57,997 bases of DNA from Gammaproteobacteria bacterium. GTDB taxonomy: Bacteria; Pseudomonadota; Gammaproteobacteria; Steroidobacterales; XN24. Below the pieces are notes generated by a model. The model saw only the letters and a program-made list of their open reading frames with translations. It did no database searches and was not told the origin of the DNA. The stretch's first letter is position 1, and every line of letters starts with the position of its first letter. The DNA is taken from NCBI GenBank assembly GCA_024640085.1, contig JAHEFR010000018.1, positions 1-57,997 of the forward strand, given 5' to 3'. The translations under genes were made by a program, and so were the position numbers. Of this stretch, positions 42,863-51,662 are shown in pieces.

Positions 42863-43918
42863 ATGAGCGCATCCAGAGCGATTGGCGTCATCGGTGGTAC
42901 CGGCTATGTCTCCGGGGAGCTGCTGCGCCTGATAGCCGGACACCCCCACCTGGAGCTGGGATGCATCGCCTCGGCGTCGAGCCCCGGGATGGATCTGACC
43001 GAGGCGTTTCCGAACCTGGCGGGATGCTACTCCGGGGTCCGCCTCGCTTCGATGTCGGAACTGGATGCCCGATGGCGAGACGGGGCGCTGGCGGGGATCT
43101 TCTGCGCGGCGCCCCACGGTACGGCCGCCGGCCTCGTCGACGGGTTGCTTTCCGGTGAGGATGCCCGCCGCGGCAGGATCGTGGACATTTCGGCGGATTT
43201 CCGCTTCCGGGACCCGGTGGTGTTCGAGGGGATTTACGGACAGCCCCACGGCGCTCCGAACATGACAGGGCAGTTCACCTGCGCGGTGCCCGAGCACCTC
43301 GCCGAAATGGCCACTCCCCACGCGGCTCAGCCCGGCTGCTTCGCCACGGCCATGCTGCTCGGGGTCGTGCCCATGATCCGCTCCGGTCTGATCGAAAATG
43401 ATTTCTTCATTTCGGGCGTCACCGGCAGCACCGGATCGGGTCGGAGCCCGTCGCCGACGACTCATCATCCCGAACGTCATTCCAACCTGTTCGCTTACAA
43501 ACCGCTGTCCCATCGTCACGCCCCGGAGGTAGAGACCATCGCCGAAGCCGTCGCCGGACAACGGCCCCGGATCCGCTTCGTACCTCATTCCGGACCCTTC
43601 GCCCGGGGCATCCACGTCACCATCCAGGGGCGACTCCGGCCGGATGCCGAGCCCACCGCTCTCCGGACGGCGCTGCAGCACGCCTATCGCGATCACCGGT
43701 TTGTCGAAGTGGCTGACGCCCCGCCACGCATCAAGGACGTGGTCGGCTCGAACCGGGCGCGTCTCCACCTTGCCTTCGATGAACGCGGCTACGCCCTGCT
43801 GGTCGTCATCGACAACCTCATCAAGGGCGCGGCCGGCGGCGCCATGCAATGGATGAATCGTCTGCTCGGCCTCCCCGAGCACGCCGGCCTCACTGCTCCG
43901 GGACCGGCATGGATATGA
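42863..43918 (+). CDS. argC: N-acetyl-gamma-glutamyl-phosphate reductase
   Basis: A 351-residue reductase for the third step of arginine synthesis, converting N-acylglutamyl phosphate to the semialdehyde with NADPH. Nucleotide loop GVIGGTGYVSGELLRL; catalytic Cys159 in QPGCFATAML; GVTGSTGSGR and HPERHSNLFAY follow. ATG 42863 follows GGGAGGCGAAAGG. It overlaps argD by four bases. Confidence 0.95.
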   Translation: MSASRAIGVIGGTGYVSGELLRLIAGHPHLELGCIASASSPGMDLTEAFPNLAGCYSGVRLASMSELDARWRDGALAGIFCAAPHGTAAGLVDGLLSGEDARRGRIVDISADFRFRDPVVFEGIYGQPHGAPNMTGQFTCAVPEHLAEMATPHAAQPGCFATAMLLGVVPMIRSGLIENDFFISGVTGSTGSGRSPSPTTHHPERHSNLFAYKPLSHRHAPEVETIAEAVAGQRPRIRFVPHSGPFARGIHVTIQGRLRPDAEPTALRTALQHAYRDHRFVEVADAPPRIKDVVGSNRARLHLAFDERGYALLVVIDNLIKGAAGGAMQWMNRLLGLPEHAGLTAPGPAWI

Positions 43919-45078
43919 GCCACGCATCGATGGCGACCAGGGAGGCGGAATGGTCGGTGCCGGTCTACGATCAGTTGCCGCTGGAACCGGTGCGGGGAGA
44001 TGGCGTCCATCTGGAAACCCGGGACGGGAGGCGACTGCTGGACATGTACGGCGGCCATGCCGTCGCCAGCCTCGGCTTCGGCCACCCCGGGCTGCTTGCC
44101 GCCCTGCGCACCCAGGCCGAGACGCTGATTTTCCAGAGCAACGCCGTGCCAATGGAGGTGCGGGCCGAGGCCTGCCGGGCCCTGGCGGCCTTTGCGCCGG
44201 AAGGCCTGGACCGGGTGTTCCTGGTCAACAGCGGAGCGGAAGCCAACGAAAACGCCCTGCGACTGGCATTCCGGATGACGGGAAGGTCCCGGGTGGTGGC
44301 GGTGGAGGGCGGTTTCCACGGTCGCACCGGCGCGGCCGCGGCGGTGACATGGGGGGCGCGCGGCCGCTGGTATGGTTTCCCGCGGATGCCCTTCGACGTG
44401 ACTTTCGTGGCGTGCGACGATGTTGAGGCCCTCGATGCCGCCGTATCGTCTGACGTGGCCGCGGTCATCGTGGAACCCATCCAGGGCGTGGCCGGCGCGG
44501 TCGACCTGAGCCCGGATTTTCTCGCCGCCGCGAGGTCCGCCTGTGACGCGGCTGGCGCGGTGCTGATCTTCGACGAAGTCCAGTGCGGCATGGGGCGCAG
44601 CGGTCATCCCTTCGTCGCCCAGGCGATCGGCGTCACACCGGATCTGTTGACGACGGCCAAGGGCCTGGCCGGCGGATTCCCGGCGGGAGCACTCATCATG
44701 AGTGACCCGGTCGCGGAGTCCCTGGCCGTCGGCGATCTGGGCACCACTTTTGGCGGCGGCCCCCTGGCCTGCGCCGCCATCTCGGCCGTGATCCGCGCCA
44801 TCGAGGCGGAATCGCTGCTGGAGAACGTAAGGGAGATCTCCGCGAGGATCCGTACGACCTGCGTCGTGGGTCCGGTGGAATGTATCCAGGGCCGCGGATT
44901 CCTGCTGGGACTCCGGACGACTCCCTCGTCCCGTGTAGTGAGGGATGCCCTGCTCGAACGGGACATCCTTGCGGGTACCAGCGCGGATCCCCATGTGCTG
45001 CGCCTGCTGCCACCGTTGACCCTGGCGGCCGATCACGTGGACAGGCTCTCGCTGGCGCTCTCGGAGATCGGCTCGTGA
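43915..45078 (+). CDS. argD: Acetylornithine aminotransferase (class III)
   Basis: A 387-residue PLP aminotransferase for N-acylornithine. Features: MYGGHAVASLGFGHP, NSGAEANENALRLAF, GFHGRTGAA, DEVQCGMGRSG and the PLP lysine Lys249 in TTAKGLAGGFP. ATG 43915 overlaps the argC stop in ATGA; ATGs at 43909 and 43930 are alternatives. Its own stop overlaps the argF' start in GTGA. Confidence 0.94.
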   Translation: MSHASMATREAEWSVPVYDQLPLEPVRGDGVHLETRDGRRLLDMYGGHAVASLGFGHPGLLAALRTQAETLIFQSNAVPMEVRAEACRALAAFAPEGLDRVFLVNSGAEANENALRLAFRMTGRSRVVAVEGGFHGRTGAAAAVTWGARGRWYGFPRMPFDVTFVACDDVEALDAAVSSDVAAVIVEPIQGVAGAVDLSPDFLAAARSACDAAGAVLIFDEVQCGMGRSGHPFVAQAIGVTPDLLTTAKGLAGGFPAGALIMSDPVAESLAVGDLGTTFGGGPLACAAISAVIRAIEAESLLENVREISARIRTTCVVGPVECIQGRGFLLGLRTTPSSRVVRDALLERDILAGTSADPHVLRLLPPLTLAADHVDRLSLALSEIGS

Positions 45079-46082
45079 AGGACTTCCTCGACCTGGCGGA
45101 TTTCACCCCCACCGCGATCCGGGAACTGGTGTCGCTGGCCGGTCGTCTCGAGCGGCGGCCCGAACCCTCCGCGCTCCCGGGGAAGGTGCTGGGGCTGGTA
45201 TTCATGAATCCTTCACTGCGGACCCTGGCCTCGTTCCAGGCCGGCATGGCGAGACTCGGCGGCAGTTCCTTCGTGATCTCGCCAGGCTCGAGCTGGAAGC
45301 TGGAGTACCGGGCCGGCGTGCCCATGACCGGCGACGCCGCCGAGCACGTGCGGGAAGCAATCCCGGTACTGGCCTCCTATGCCGACGCCCTCGGCATACG
45401 CGCGTTCGCCGGCGGCCAGGACTTGGAGAACGATCTGGGCGAACCCGTGTTCTCTGCCATCCGCGGCCTGTGTCCGGTGCCGTTGATCAACATGGAATCC
45501 GCCGTCAACCATCCCTGCCAGGCCCTGGCCGACTGGAAAACCATGGACGATCTCCGGACGCCAGCCCAGGGCGGCCGCTTCGTGCTGAGCTGGGCCAATC
45601 ATCCCAGACCCCTGCCGCTGGCCGTACCGGCCTCGGCGGCCCAGATGGCGGCCATGCGGGGTATGGACGTCAGGATCCTGCGGCCGCCGGGATTCGAGTT
45701 TCCCGGGCCGATCATGGACCGGGTCAAGGCTGCGGCAGCGACCGGCGGCGGATCGGTAACCGAGACCGCCCGCAGAGAGGAGGCGATGGACGGCGCACAT
45801 GTTGTCTATGCCAAGTCCTGGGGTTCGACCCGAGCCTACGGCGACGCCGCGGAAGACCAGAGATTACGAGCGGCCCTGGCTGAGTGGACCGTTGAGGAGG
45901 ACTGGTTCGGCCCGGCGGATCCAGGCTGCGTGTTCATGCACTGCCTGCCGGTGCGCCGGGAAGTCGTGGTGACCTCCGAGGTCCTCGAGGGCCCTCGCAG
46001 CCGCGTCATCCTCCAGGCGCGGAATCGGATGTATGCACAGATGGCGGTACTCTACCGCCTGCTCGCCGAGAAAGGAGACTGA
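45075..46082 (+). CDS. argF': N-acylornithine carbamoyltransferase
   Basis: A 335-residue transcarbamylase of the acetyl/succinylornithine type. Evidence: FMNPSLRTLASFQ in place of the STRTRxSFE of ornithine carbamoyltransferase, the loop WKLEYRAGVPMTGDAAEH (residues 74-91), NMESAVNHPCQALADW, WANHPRPLPLAVP, and HCLPVRR (His289). In Xanthomonas and Bacteroidota this enzyme works on N-acetyl- or N-succinyl-ornithine, so the acyl group is kept until citrulline. Which acyl group is used here cannot be decided by reading. GTG start overlaps argD. Confidence 0.94.
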   Translation: MKDFLDLADFTPTAIRELVSLAGRLERRPEPSALPGKVLGLVFMNPSLRTLASFQAGMARLGGSSFVISPGSSWKLEYRAGVPMTGDAAEHVREAIPVLASYADALGIRAFAGGQDLENDLGEPVFSAIRGLCPVPLINMESAVNHPCQALADWKTMDDLRTPAQGGRFVLSWANHPRPLPLAVPASAAQMAAMRGMDVRILRPPGFEFPGPIMDRVKAAAATGGGSVTETARREEAMDGAHVVYAKSWGSTRAYGDAAEDQRLRAALAEWTVEEDWFGPADPGCVFMHCLPVRREVVVTSEVLEGPRSRVILQARNRMYAQMAVLYRLLAEKGD

Positions 46083-46085
46083 CCC

Positions 46086-47027
46086 GTGAGGAAACCGGGA
46101 GAAAGGGACATCGTCGTGACCGCCCTCAAGGGCGCCGTCCCGTACATACGCATGTTCAAACACAAAGTCTTCGTCATCAAGGCGGGGGGCGCGGTATTCG
46201 CCGACCCGGACCTGACCCGGCACATCGTCGAGCAGATTGGCCTGCTTTACGAGGTCGGCATCAAATGCGTCCTGGTCCACGGTGGCGGCCCCCAGTCTAC
46301 GAGCCTGGCAGAGGCGCTGGGCGTCCCGTCCCGCTTCGTGGCCGGAAGAAGAGTCACCGACGCCCGAAGTCTCGAGGTGTCAGCCATGGTGCTGAATGGC
46401 CTTGTCAACACTCGCATCCTTGCGGCCTGCCGTGACCTGGACCTGCCGGCGGTGGGCATGAGCGGCGTGGACGCCAATCTGATCCGCGCTCGCCGACGCC
46501 CGCCCGTGGACGTACCCGGGGAGGACGAGGGCCAGGTCGATTATGGCTTCGTGGGAGATATCGAGGGCGTCACGAGCGAGACGCTCCGCCGGCAACTCGA
46601 GGCGGGCTTCCTCCCGGTGATCAGCCCGTTGTCGGCGGACGAGGCCGGCACCTTGCTCAATATCAACGCGGATACCGTGGCGGCGGCCTTGGCGGCCGCA
46701 CTTGGGGCGGAGAAGCTGATTATCGCCACCGGGGCGCCCGGTATCCTTGAAAATCCCGCTGATCCGGCGTCGCTGGTCTCGTATATCGACCTCGTCGGGC
46801 TGGCCCGCATGAAGGCCGAGGGCCGCCTGGCGGCAGGCATGGGGCCAAAGGCGGACGCAATCCGTACGGCCATCGAGGGCGGCGTGCGCCGGGTCCACGT
46901 AATCTCCCACGATCTGCCCGACAGCCTCCTCCTTGAGATCTTTACCAACGAAGGCACGGGCACCCTGGTCGTGGCGGATACGCAGACCCTCACCGCCGCC
47001 GAACAGGCGGCAGACCGGATCGGGTGA
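46086..47027 (+). CDS. argB: Acetylglutamate kinase
   Basis: A 313-residue amino acid kinase that phosphorylates N-acylglutamate. It begins VTALKGAVPYIRMFKHKVFV and shows KAGGAVF, VHGGGPQ, AGRRVTDARSLEV and NINADTVAAALAAAL. The last part has GVRRVHVISHDLPDSLLLEIFTNEG, typical of arginine-sensitive kinases, which suggests feedback inhibition. GTG 46086 follows GGAG three bases after argF'; no gap for a separate promoter. Confidence 0.95.
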   Translation: MRKPGERDIVVTALKGAVPYIRMFKHKVFVIKAGGAVFADPDLTRHIVEQIGLLYEVGIKCVLVHGGGPQSTSLAEALGVPSRFVAGRRVTDARSLEVSAMVLNGLVNTRILAACRDLDLPAVGMSGVDANLIRARRRPPVDVPGEDEGQVDYGFVGDIEGVTSETLRRQLEAGFLPVISPLSADEAGTLLNINADTVAAALAAALGAEKLIIATGAPGILENPADPASLVSYIDLVGLARMKAEGRLAAGMGPKADAIRTAIEGGVRRVHVISHDLPDSLLLEIFTNEGTGTLVVADTQTLTAAEQAADRIG

Positions 47028-47066
47028 GTCGATGTCTCCCCGAACGACCAGCATGGGTGGAGCGTC

Positions 47067-48257
47067 ATGAGCAGACTATGGGACAAGGGCGATCCGCTCG
47101 ATCAGCGCATCCTGTCATTCACCGCCGGCGAGGATCACATCCTGGACAATCGGCTGGTGCCCTACGATGTAAGAGCATCGATCGCCCATGCGGAAATGCT
47201 CGCGCGGCGGGGACTGATCCCCACCGACATCCGCGACCGGATCGTCGAGGGCCTCCAGTCGCTGGCCGCCGAACACGCGGCGGGCGAATGGGCAGTCTCC
47301 CTGGAAGAGGAAGATGTCCACACGGCGCTGGAGCGGCGGCTCACTGAACGTGCGCCCGAGGCCGGATCCAGCCTGCACCTCGGCCGGTCGCGCAACGATC
47401 AGGTGCTCGCCGCCATACGTCTTTACATCAAGGATGCCTGTCAGTCGCTACATGACGGGGCTGTCCGAGTAGCAGACGAACTCGACGCCCTCGGCGAACG
47501 GGAATCCGCGACGCCTTTGCCGGGGTATACCCACCTCCAGCCCGCCATGCCGAGTTCCGTGCCGCTGTGGGCTGGTGGCTTCGCCGCGGAAATCCGGGAC
47601 GATGCCCTTGGCCTGCTGGATGCCCGGCGGCGGGCCGACAAGAACCCCCTTGGATCTGCCGCGGGCTACGGCGTACCGCTGCTTCCGCTGGACCGTGAGC
47701 AGACGCGTGAGGCGCTCGGCTTCGCCGTCACCCATGACCCGGTAACGGCGGTGCAGTTGTCGCGCGGCAAGGCGGAGGCCCAGATAGTCTTTGAGACGCA
47801 TCTGCTCATCTCAGATCTCGGCCGGCTGGCCTCCGACCTGATCCTGTTTTGCACCCAGGAATTCAGCTTTGTGGCCCTGCCCGCCAGCATGACCACCGGA
47901 TCCTCGATCATGCCCCAGAAGCGCAATCCCGATGTGTTCGAGCTGATCCGCGGCCGGTGCGCGACTTCCCTGGCATGTCTCACAGAGATCCTCGCGGTGA
48001 CCAGCAAGCTGACGTCCGGCTATCACCGAGACCTGCAGCTCATCAAGTCGCCCCTGTTCCGGGCACTGGACCTGGCGTCCGATGTCCTGGCCGTGCTTGC
48101 CGCGGCCGTGCCGCAAGTCCGCTTCGTGCCGGAAAACATACGCATGGGGCAGTCGCTCTACGCGACAGAGGAGGCATACCGCATGGTGCTGGACGAGGGC
48201 GTACCGTTCAGGGAAGCCTACCGGCGAGTGGGGCGCCGATTCCGCCCGGATCGTTGA
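47067..48257 (+). CDS. argH: Argininosuccinate lyase
   Basis: A 396-residue fumarase-superfamily lyase that releases arginine and fumarate. Motifs: HLGRSRNDQV, PGYTHLQPAMP and the signature GSSIMPQKRNPD. At 396 residues it is short (E. coli 457); it stops soon after PFREAYRRVGRRF, so the usual C-terminal segment of 50-60 residues is missing. The active-site regions are upstream of this and intact. ATG 47067 follows GGTGGAG. Last gene of the arginine operon. Confidence 0.94.
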   Translation: MSRLWDKGDPLDQRILSFTAGEDHILDNRLVPYDVRASIAHAEMLARRGLIPTDIRDRIVEGLQSLAAEHAAGEWAVSLEEEDVHTALERRLTERAPEAGSSLHLGRSRNDQVLAAIRLYIKDACQSLHDGAVRVADELDALGERESATPLPGYTHLQPAMPSSVPLWAGGFAAEIRDDALGLLDARRRADKNPLGSAAGYGVPLLPLDREQTREALGFAVTHDPVTAVQLSRGKAEAQIVFETHLLISDLGRLASDLILFCTQEFSFVALPASMTTGSSIMPQKRNPDVFELIRGRCATSLACLTEILAVTSKLTSGYHRDLQLIKSPLFRALDLASDVLAVLAAAVPQVRFVPENIRMGQSLYATEEAYRMVLDEGVPFREAYRRVGRRFRPDR

Positions 48258-48365
48258 GCCAGTCCAGAGTCTGTTGACCCGGCGGGCCAGGCGGCGCTAT
48301 CGAGGGGCGCCTGATCGGAGCCGTCGCCCGGTCTATACTTGGCCCCCCTAACCGGAGAGCCCCGC

Positions 48366-48647
48366 ATGCGCCCTGGCCTCGTATCCTTGCTCATGATCCT
48401 GCTGTCTGCCTGCGGGCAGCGAGGGCCACTCTACCTGCCCGACGAGCCACAGCCGGAAGCGGTGATGAGCACGGGGGATCAGAGCGGGGAGACAGACGAT
48501 CAGACGGACTGGACCGAGAGCGGCGCGGGACCGGAGACAGGGGGCCCGCACGCCGGGACGGAGGCCGGTGACACCACCGGGGGTTCGGACGATGATGAGG
48601 ACGGGAAGGATGTGGAAGCCAGTCCCGCCGCTGAACCCAAAGACTAG
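48366..48647 (+). CDS. lptM: LptM-type lipoprotein (YifL family)
   Basis: A 93-residue lipoprotein with lipobox LLSAC and the family motif CGQRGPLYLPDE directly after it. LptM helps the LptDE lipopolysaccharide translocon mature. The tail of about 60 residues is Asp/Glu/Thr/Gly-rich and longer than usual. ATG 48366 follows GGAGAG. A possible -10 box TATACT lies at 48334-48339. In many genomes this gene precedes lysA; here it precedes polA by 40 bases. Confidence 0.85.
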   Translation: MRPGLVSLLMILLSACGQRGPLYLPDEPQPEAVMSTGDQSGETDDQTDWTESGAGPETGGPHAGTEAGDTTGGSDDDEDGKDVEASPAAEPKD

Positions 48648-48687
48648 GACCTTTTGAGGCTGACCCACGAGCGACGCTGGAAGAGGC

Positions 48688-51384
48688 ATGTCCGACAAGA
48701 AACCGCTGATCCTGGTGGATGGCTCGTCTTACCTCTACAGGGCTTTTCACGCCCTGCCACCTCTGACCAATAGCGCCGGCGAACCCACCGGCGCCGTCCT
48801 CGGTGTCCTCAACATGTTGTCGAAGCTGGTGGCGGAGCACGAACCGGAACGGATGGCCGTCGTGTTCGACGCCAAGGGCAAGACATTCCGGGACGAGATG
48901 TTCGATCAGTACAAGGCCAACCGCCCGCCGATGCCGGATGATCTGCGCGCGCAGATCGAGCCGCTGCTGGAAGCCATCGAGGCCATGGGGCTACCCATGC
49001 TGCGGGTGGCCGGCGTGGAGGCGGACGACGTGATCGGCACCCTGGCCTCCCGCGCCGCCATCGCCGGCTGGCCCGTCCTGGTTTCCACTGGTGACAAGGA
49101 CATGGCGCAGCTGGTGGACGGCCACATCACGCTGGTCAACACCATGACCGGGAGTGAACTTGACCCCGCGGGCGTAAACGAGAAATTCGGCGTCCGCCCC
49201 GACCAGATCGTCGACTATCTGGCCCTGGTCGGCGACACCTCCGACAACATCCCCGGGGTGCCCAGGGTGGGGCCGAAGACCGCCGTCAAGTGGCTGGGTG
49301 AGTACGACAGTATCGACGGCATCAAGGCCCACGCCGACGAGATCACCGGAAAAGTCGGAGACAGTCTGAGGGAGAACCTCGATCGGCTCGACCTGTCGCG
49401 TCAACTCGCGACCATCGTCTGCGACCTCGAACTGGAGCAGGGTCCGGATGATCTGTTCCGCCGGGAACCGGACCTGTCCCGGCTGCGGCGGCTATATACC
49501 CGCCTGGAGCTGAGTTCCCTCCTCCGCCAACTGTCGCAGGACGACGGAGGAGACAGCGACCGCTCTCGATCGGACTCCACCGATTACGAGATCGTGTTGG
49601 ACGGGGAGGGGCTGGCGCGCTGGATCGCCCGATTCGGATCGGCTCCGCTGGTGGCGTTCGATACGGAGACAGACAGCCTCGACTACATGAAGGCGCGTAT
49701 CGTCGGCGTCTCCCTGTCCGTGGAGCCGGGCCAGGCCGCGTACGTGCCGCTGACTCACGATTATCCGGGCGCTCCTGACCAGCTCGACCGGGATACGGTG
49801 CTGGAGGAGCTGCGGCCGCTCCTGGAAGACCCCGGGGTCAGGAAGGTCGGACATCATCTGAAATACGACGCCCATGTTCTGGAGAACCACGGCATACGCC
49901 TGGCGGGTATCGAACACGACACCATGCTGGAATCCTATGTGCTGAACAGCACCGCCACCCGGCACGACATGGATTCAGTAGCCTCCCGGTACCTGGGCGT
50001 GGAGACCATCCGTTACGAGGACGTGGCAGGCAAGGGGGCGAAACAGCTCAGCTTCAACGAGGTCCCCCTCGAGCAGGCGGGTCCCTACGCGGCCGAGGAT
50101 GCCGACATAACTCTACGGATCCACCAGGAGCTCTGGCCTCGCCTCGAGAATACCGGGCAGCTGGCCGGAGTGTACCGGGACATCGAGATCCCGCTGATCC
50201 CGATCCTGCAGACCATGGAACGGGCCGGCGTACTGCTCGATGTGGACATGCTCCACAGGCAGGGCAAGGAATTGTCGACGGAGATGCGGCGACTGGAAGA
50301 AGAGGCCCATGACGCGGCCGGCCGCCCTTTCAATCTAGGCTCGCCGAAGCAACTCCAGGAGATCCTGTTCGAGAGACTGGGTCTTCCCGTGGTCCGCAAG
50401 ACGCCAAAGGGACAGCCCTCCACCGCGGAAGACGTGCTGGGCGAACTCGCTGATCACCACGACCTGCCGAGACTGATACTTCAGCACCGCGAGATGGCGA
50501 AACTGAAGTCAACGTACACGGACAAGCTACCCTCCCAGGTCGACCCCCGCACCGGCCGTGTCCACACTTCCTATCACCAGGCCGTAGCCGCCACCGGGCG
50601 GCTTTCCTCATCGGATCCCAATCTTCAGAACATACCGATCCGCACCCCCGAGGGCCGCAAAATCCGGCAGGCCTTCGTGCCCGAGCCGGGCTATGTCCTG
50701 GTGGCCGCCGACTACTCCCAGATCGAGCTCAGGATCATGGCGCACCTGTCAGGCGACGAAGGGCTTATCGCGGCCTTCAGGCAGGACGCCGACATCCACA
50801 CAGCCACTGCGGCGGAGGTGTTCGAAGTCGACCCCGCGGCCGTCAGCCCCGAACAGCGCCGGTCGGCCAAGGCCATCAATTTCGGACTGATCTACGGAAT
50901 GTCGGCCTTCGGGCTGGCTCGCCAACTGAATGTGGACCGGAGCGCGGCCCAGGAATACGTGGATCTCTATTTTGCCCGCTACCCCGGAGTCAAGGCATAC
51001 ATGGACAGTACCCGCAAGCTCGCCCGCGAGGACGGCTACGTGGAGACCGTCTACGGACGGCGTCTCTATCTCCCCGACATCGCGAGCAGGAATCCGCAGC
51101 GGCGCCAGTACGCAGAACGCAGCGCGATCAACGCACCGATGCAGGGCACTGCCGCCGACATCATCAAGCGGGCGATGATCGCCGTAGCGGGCTGGCTGAC
51201 CGCCAACGGCAATGGATCCCGCCTGATCATGCAGGTCCACGACGAACTGGTCCTGGAGGTACCGGAAAGCCAGGTGGAATCGACGATCGGCGAGGTCCTT
51301 TCCCTGATGTCAAGCGCCGCCGAACTCTCTGTCCCCCTGAAGGTGGACGTCGGCAAGGGCGCGAACTGGGACCAGGCCCACTGA
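48688..51384 (+). CDS. polA: DNA polymerase I
   Basis: An 898-residue three-domain polymerase for repair and primer removal. The 5'-3' exonuclease occupies about 1-290; the 3'-5' exonuclease about 305-500 has its Asp325/Glu327 pair (FDTETDSLDYM), so proofreading looks intact; the polymerase has motif A (ADYSQIELRIMAHLSGD, Asp675), motif B (RRSAKAINFGLIYGMS) and motif C (QVHDELVLEVP, His851-Asp852). ATG 48688 follows AAGAGG. The stretch after its stop holds a candidate sRNA. Confidence 0.97.
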   Translation: MSDKKPLILVDGSSYLYRAFHALPPLTNSAGEPTGAVLGVLNMLSKLVAEHEPERMAVVFDAKGKTFRDEMFDQYKANRPPMPDDLRAQIEPLLEAIEAMGLPMLRVAGVEADDVIGTLASRAAIAGWPVLVSTGDKDMAQLVDGHITLVNTMTGSELDPAGVNEKFGVRPDQIVDYLALVGDTSDNIPGVPRVGPKTAVKWLGEYDSIDGIKAHADEITGKVGDSLRENLDRLDLSRQLATIVCDLELEQGPDDLFRREPDLSRLRRLYTRLELSSLLRQLSQDDGGDSDRSRSDSTDYEIVLDGEGLARWIARFGSAPLVAFDTETDSLDYMKARIVGVSLSVEPGQAAYVPLTHDYPGAPDQLDRDTVLEELRPLLEDPGVRKVGHHLKYDAHVLENHGIRLAGIEHDTMLESYVLNSTATRHDMDSVASRYLGVETIRYEDVAGKGAKQLSFNEVPLEQAGPYAAEDADITLRIHQELWPRLENTGQLAGVYRDIEIPLIPILQTMERAGVLLDVDMLHRQGKELSTEMRRLEEEAHDAAGRPFNLGSPKQLQEILFERLGLPVVRKTPKGQPSTAEDVLGELADHHDLPRLILQHREMAKLKSTYTDKLPSQVDPRTGRVHTSYHQAVAATGRLSSSDPNLQNIPIRTPEGRKIRQAFVPEPGYVLVAADYSQIELRIMAHLSGDEGLIAAFRQDADIHTATAAEVFEVDPAAVSPEQRRSAKAINFGLIYGMSAFGLARQLNVDRSAAQEYVDLYFARYPGVKAYMDSTRKLAREDGYVETVYGRRLYLPDIASRNPQRRQYAERSAINAPMQGTAADIIKRAMIAVAGWLTANGNGSRLIMQVHDELVLEVPESQVESTIGEVLSLMSSAAELSVPLKVDVGKGANWDQAH

Positions 51385-51400
51385 ACTCCGGGTTCAGACC

Positions 51401-51428
51401 GGAACTTTTTTCCGGGTGGCCCGGTCTA
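51401..51428 (+). promoter_or_regulatory. Sigma-E/AlgU-type promoter of the candidate sRNA
   Basis: GGAACTT (51401-51407), 16 bases, then GTCTA (51424-51428), which is the sigma-E consensus GGAACTT-N15/16-GTCTAA with one base off at the end. It predicts a start near 51435, just after the polA stop. Confidence 0.65.
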
Positions 51429-51434
51429 CTTCCC

Positions 51435-51558
51435 TGAGCGCAACTGAGTCGCTCGCCCGCTTACCTCCCTGAGCGGGCCAGCAGTCCGGCAACCCCTAGC
51501 CGGACGACCGGATTGCCCCGGAGACCGCCCAGGAAGCCGTCTCCGGGGCTCTTTTTTT
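51435..51558 (+). ncRNA. Candidate sRNA between polA and engB (ErsA/Spot 42 position)
   Basis: About 124 nt with four successive hairpins: GAGCG/CGCTC (51436-51454); GCCCGCT/AGCGGGC (51455-51478) with loop TACCTCCCTG, which is complementary to Shine-Dalgarno sequences; GTCCGGC/GCCGGAC (51484-51505); and the terminator hairpin (51515-51549) with T-run. The locus between polA and engB/yihA carries Spot 42 in enterobacteria and AlgU-dependent ErsA in Pseudomonas, so position, promoter type and size all agree. No coding potential is seen. It is predicted only from sequence; homology by alignment was not tested. Confidence 0.7.
51515..51558 (+). terminator. Rho-independent terminator downstream of polA (3' end of the candidate sRNA)
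   Basis: A perfect 11-base stem (GCCCCGGAGAC and GTCTCCGGGGC) around a 13-base loop, followed by TCTTTTTTT. It would end both polA and sRNA transcripts. Confidence 0.92.
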
Positions 51559-51662
51559 CCATTGGGGGCAGAGAGCAATTTTCCCGATGCCGCGACCTGA
51601 CCTGGCGGGATCAGATACCCGACCCTGAATTCGGGGGGACCAGCGTCTCTGACCCCAATCGT

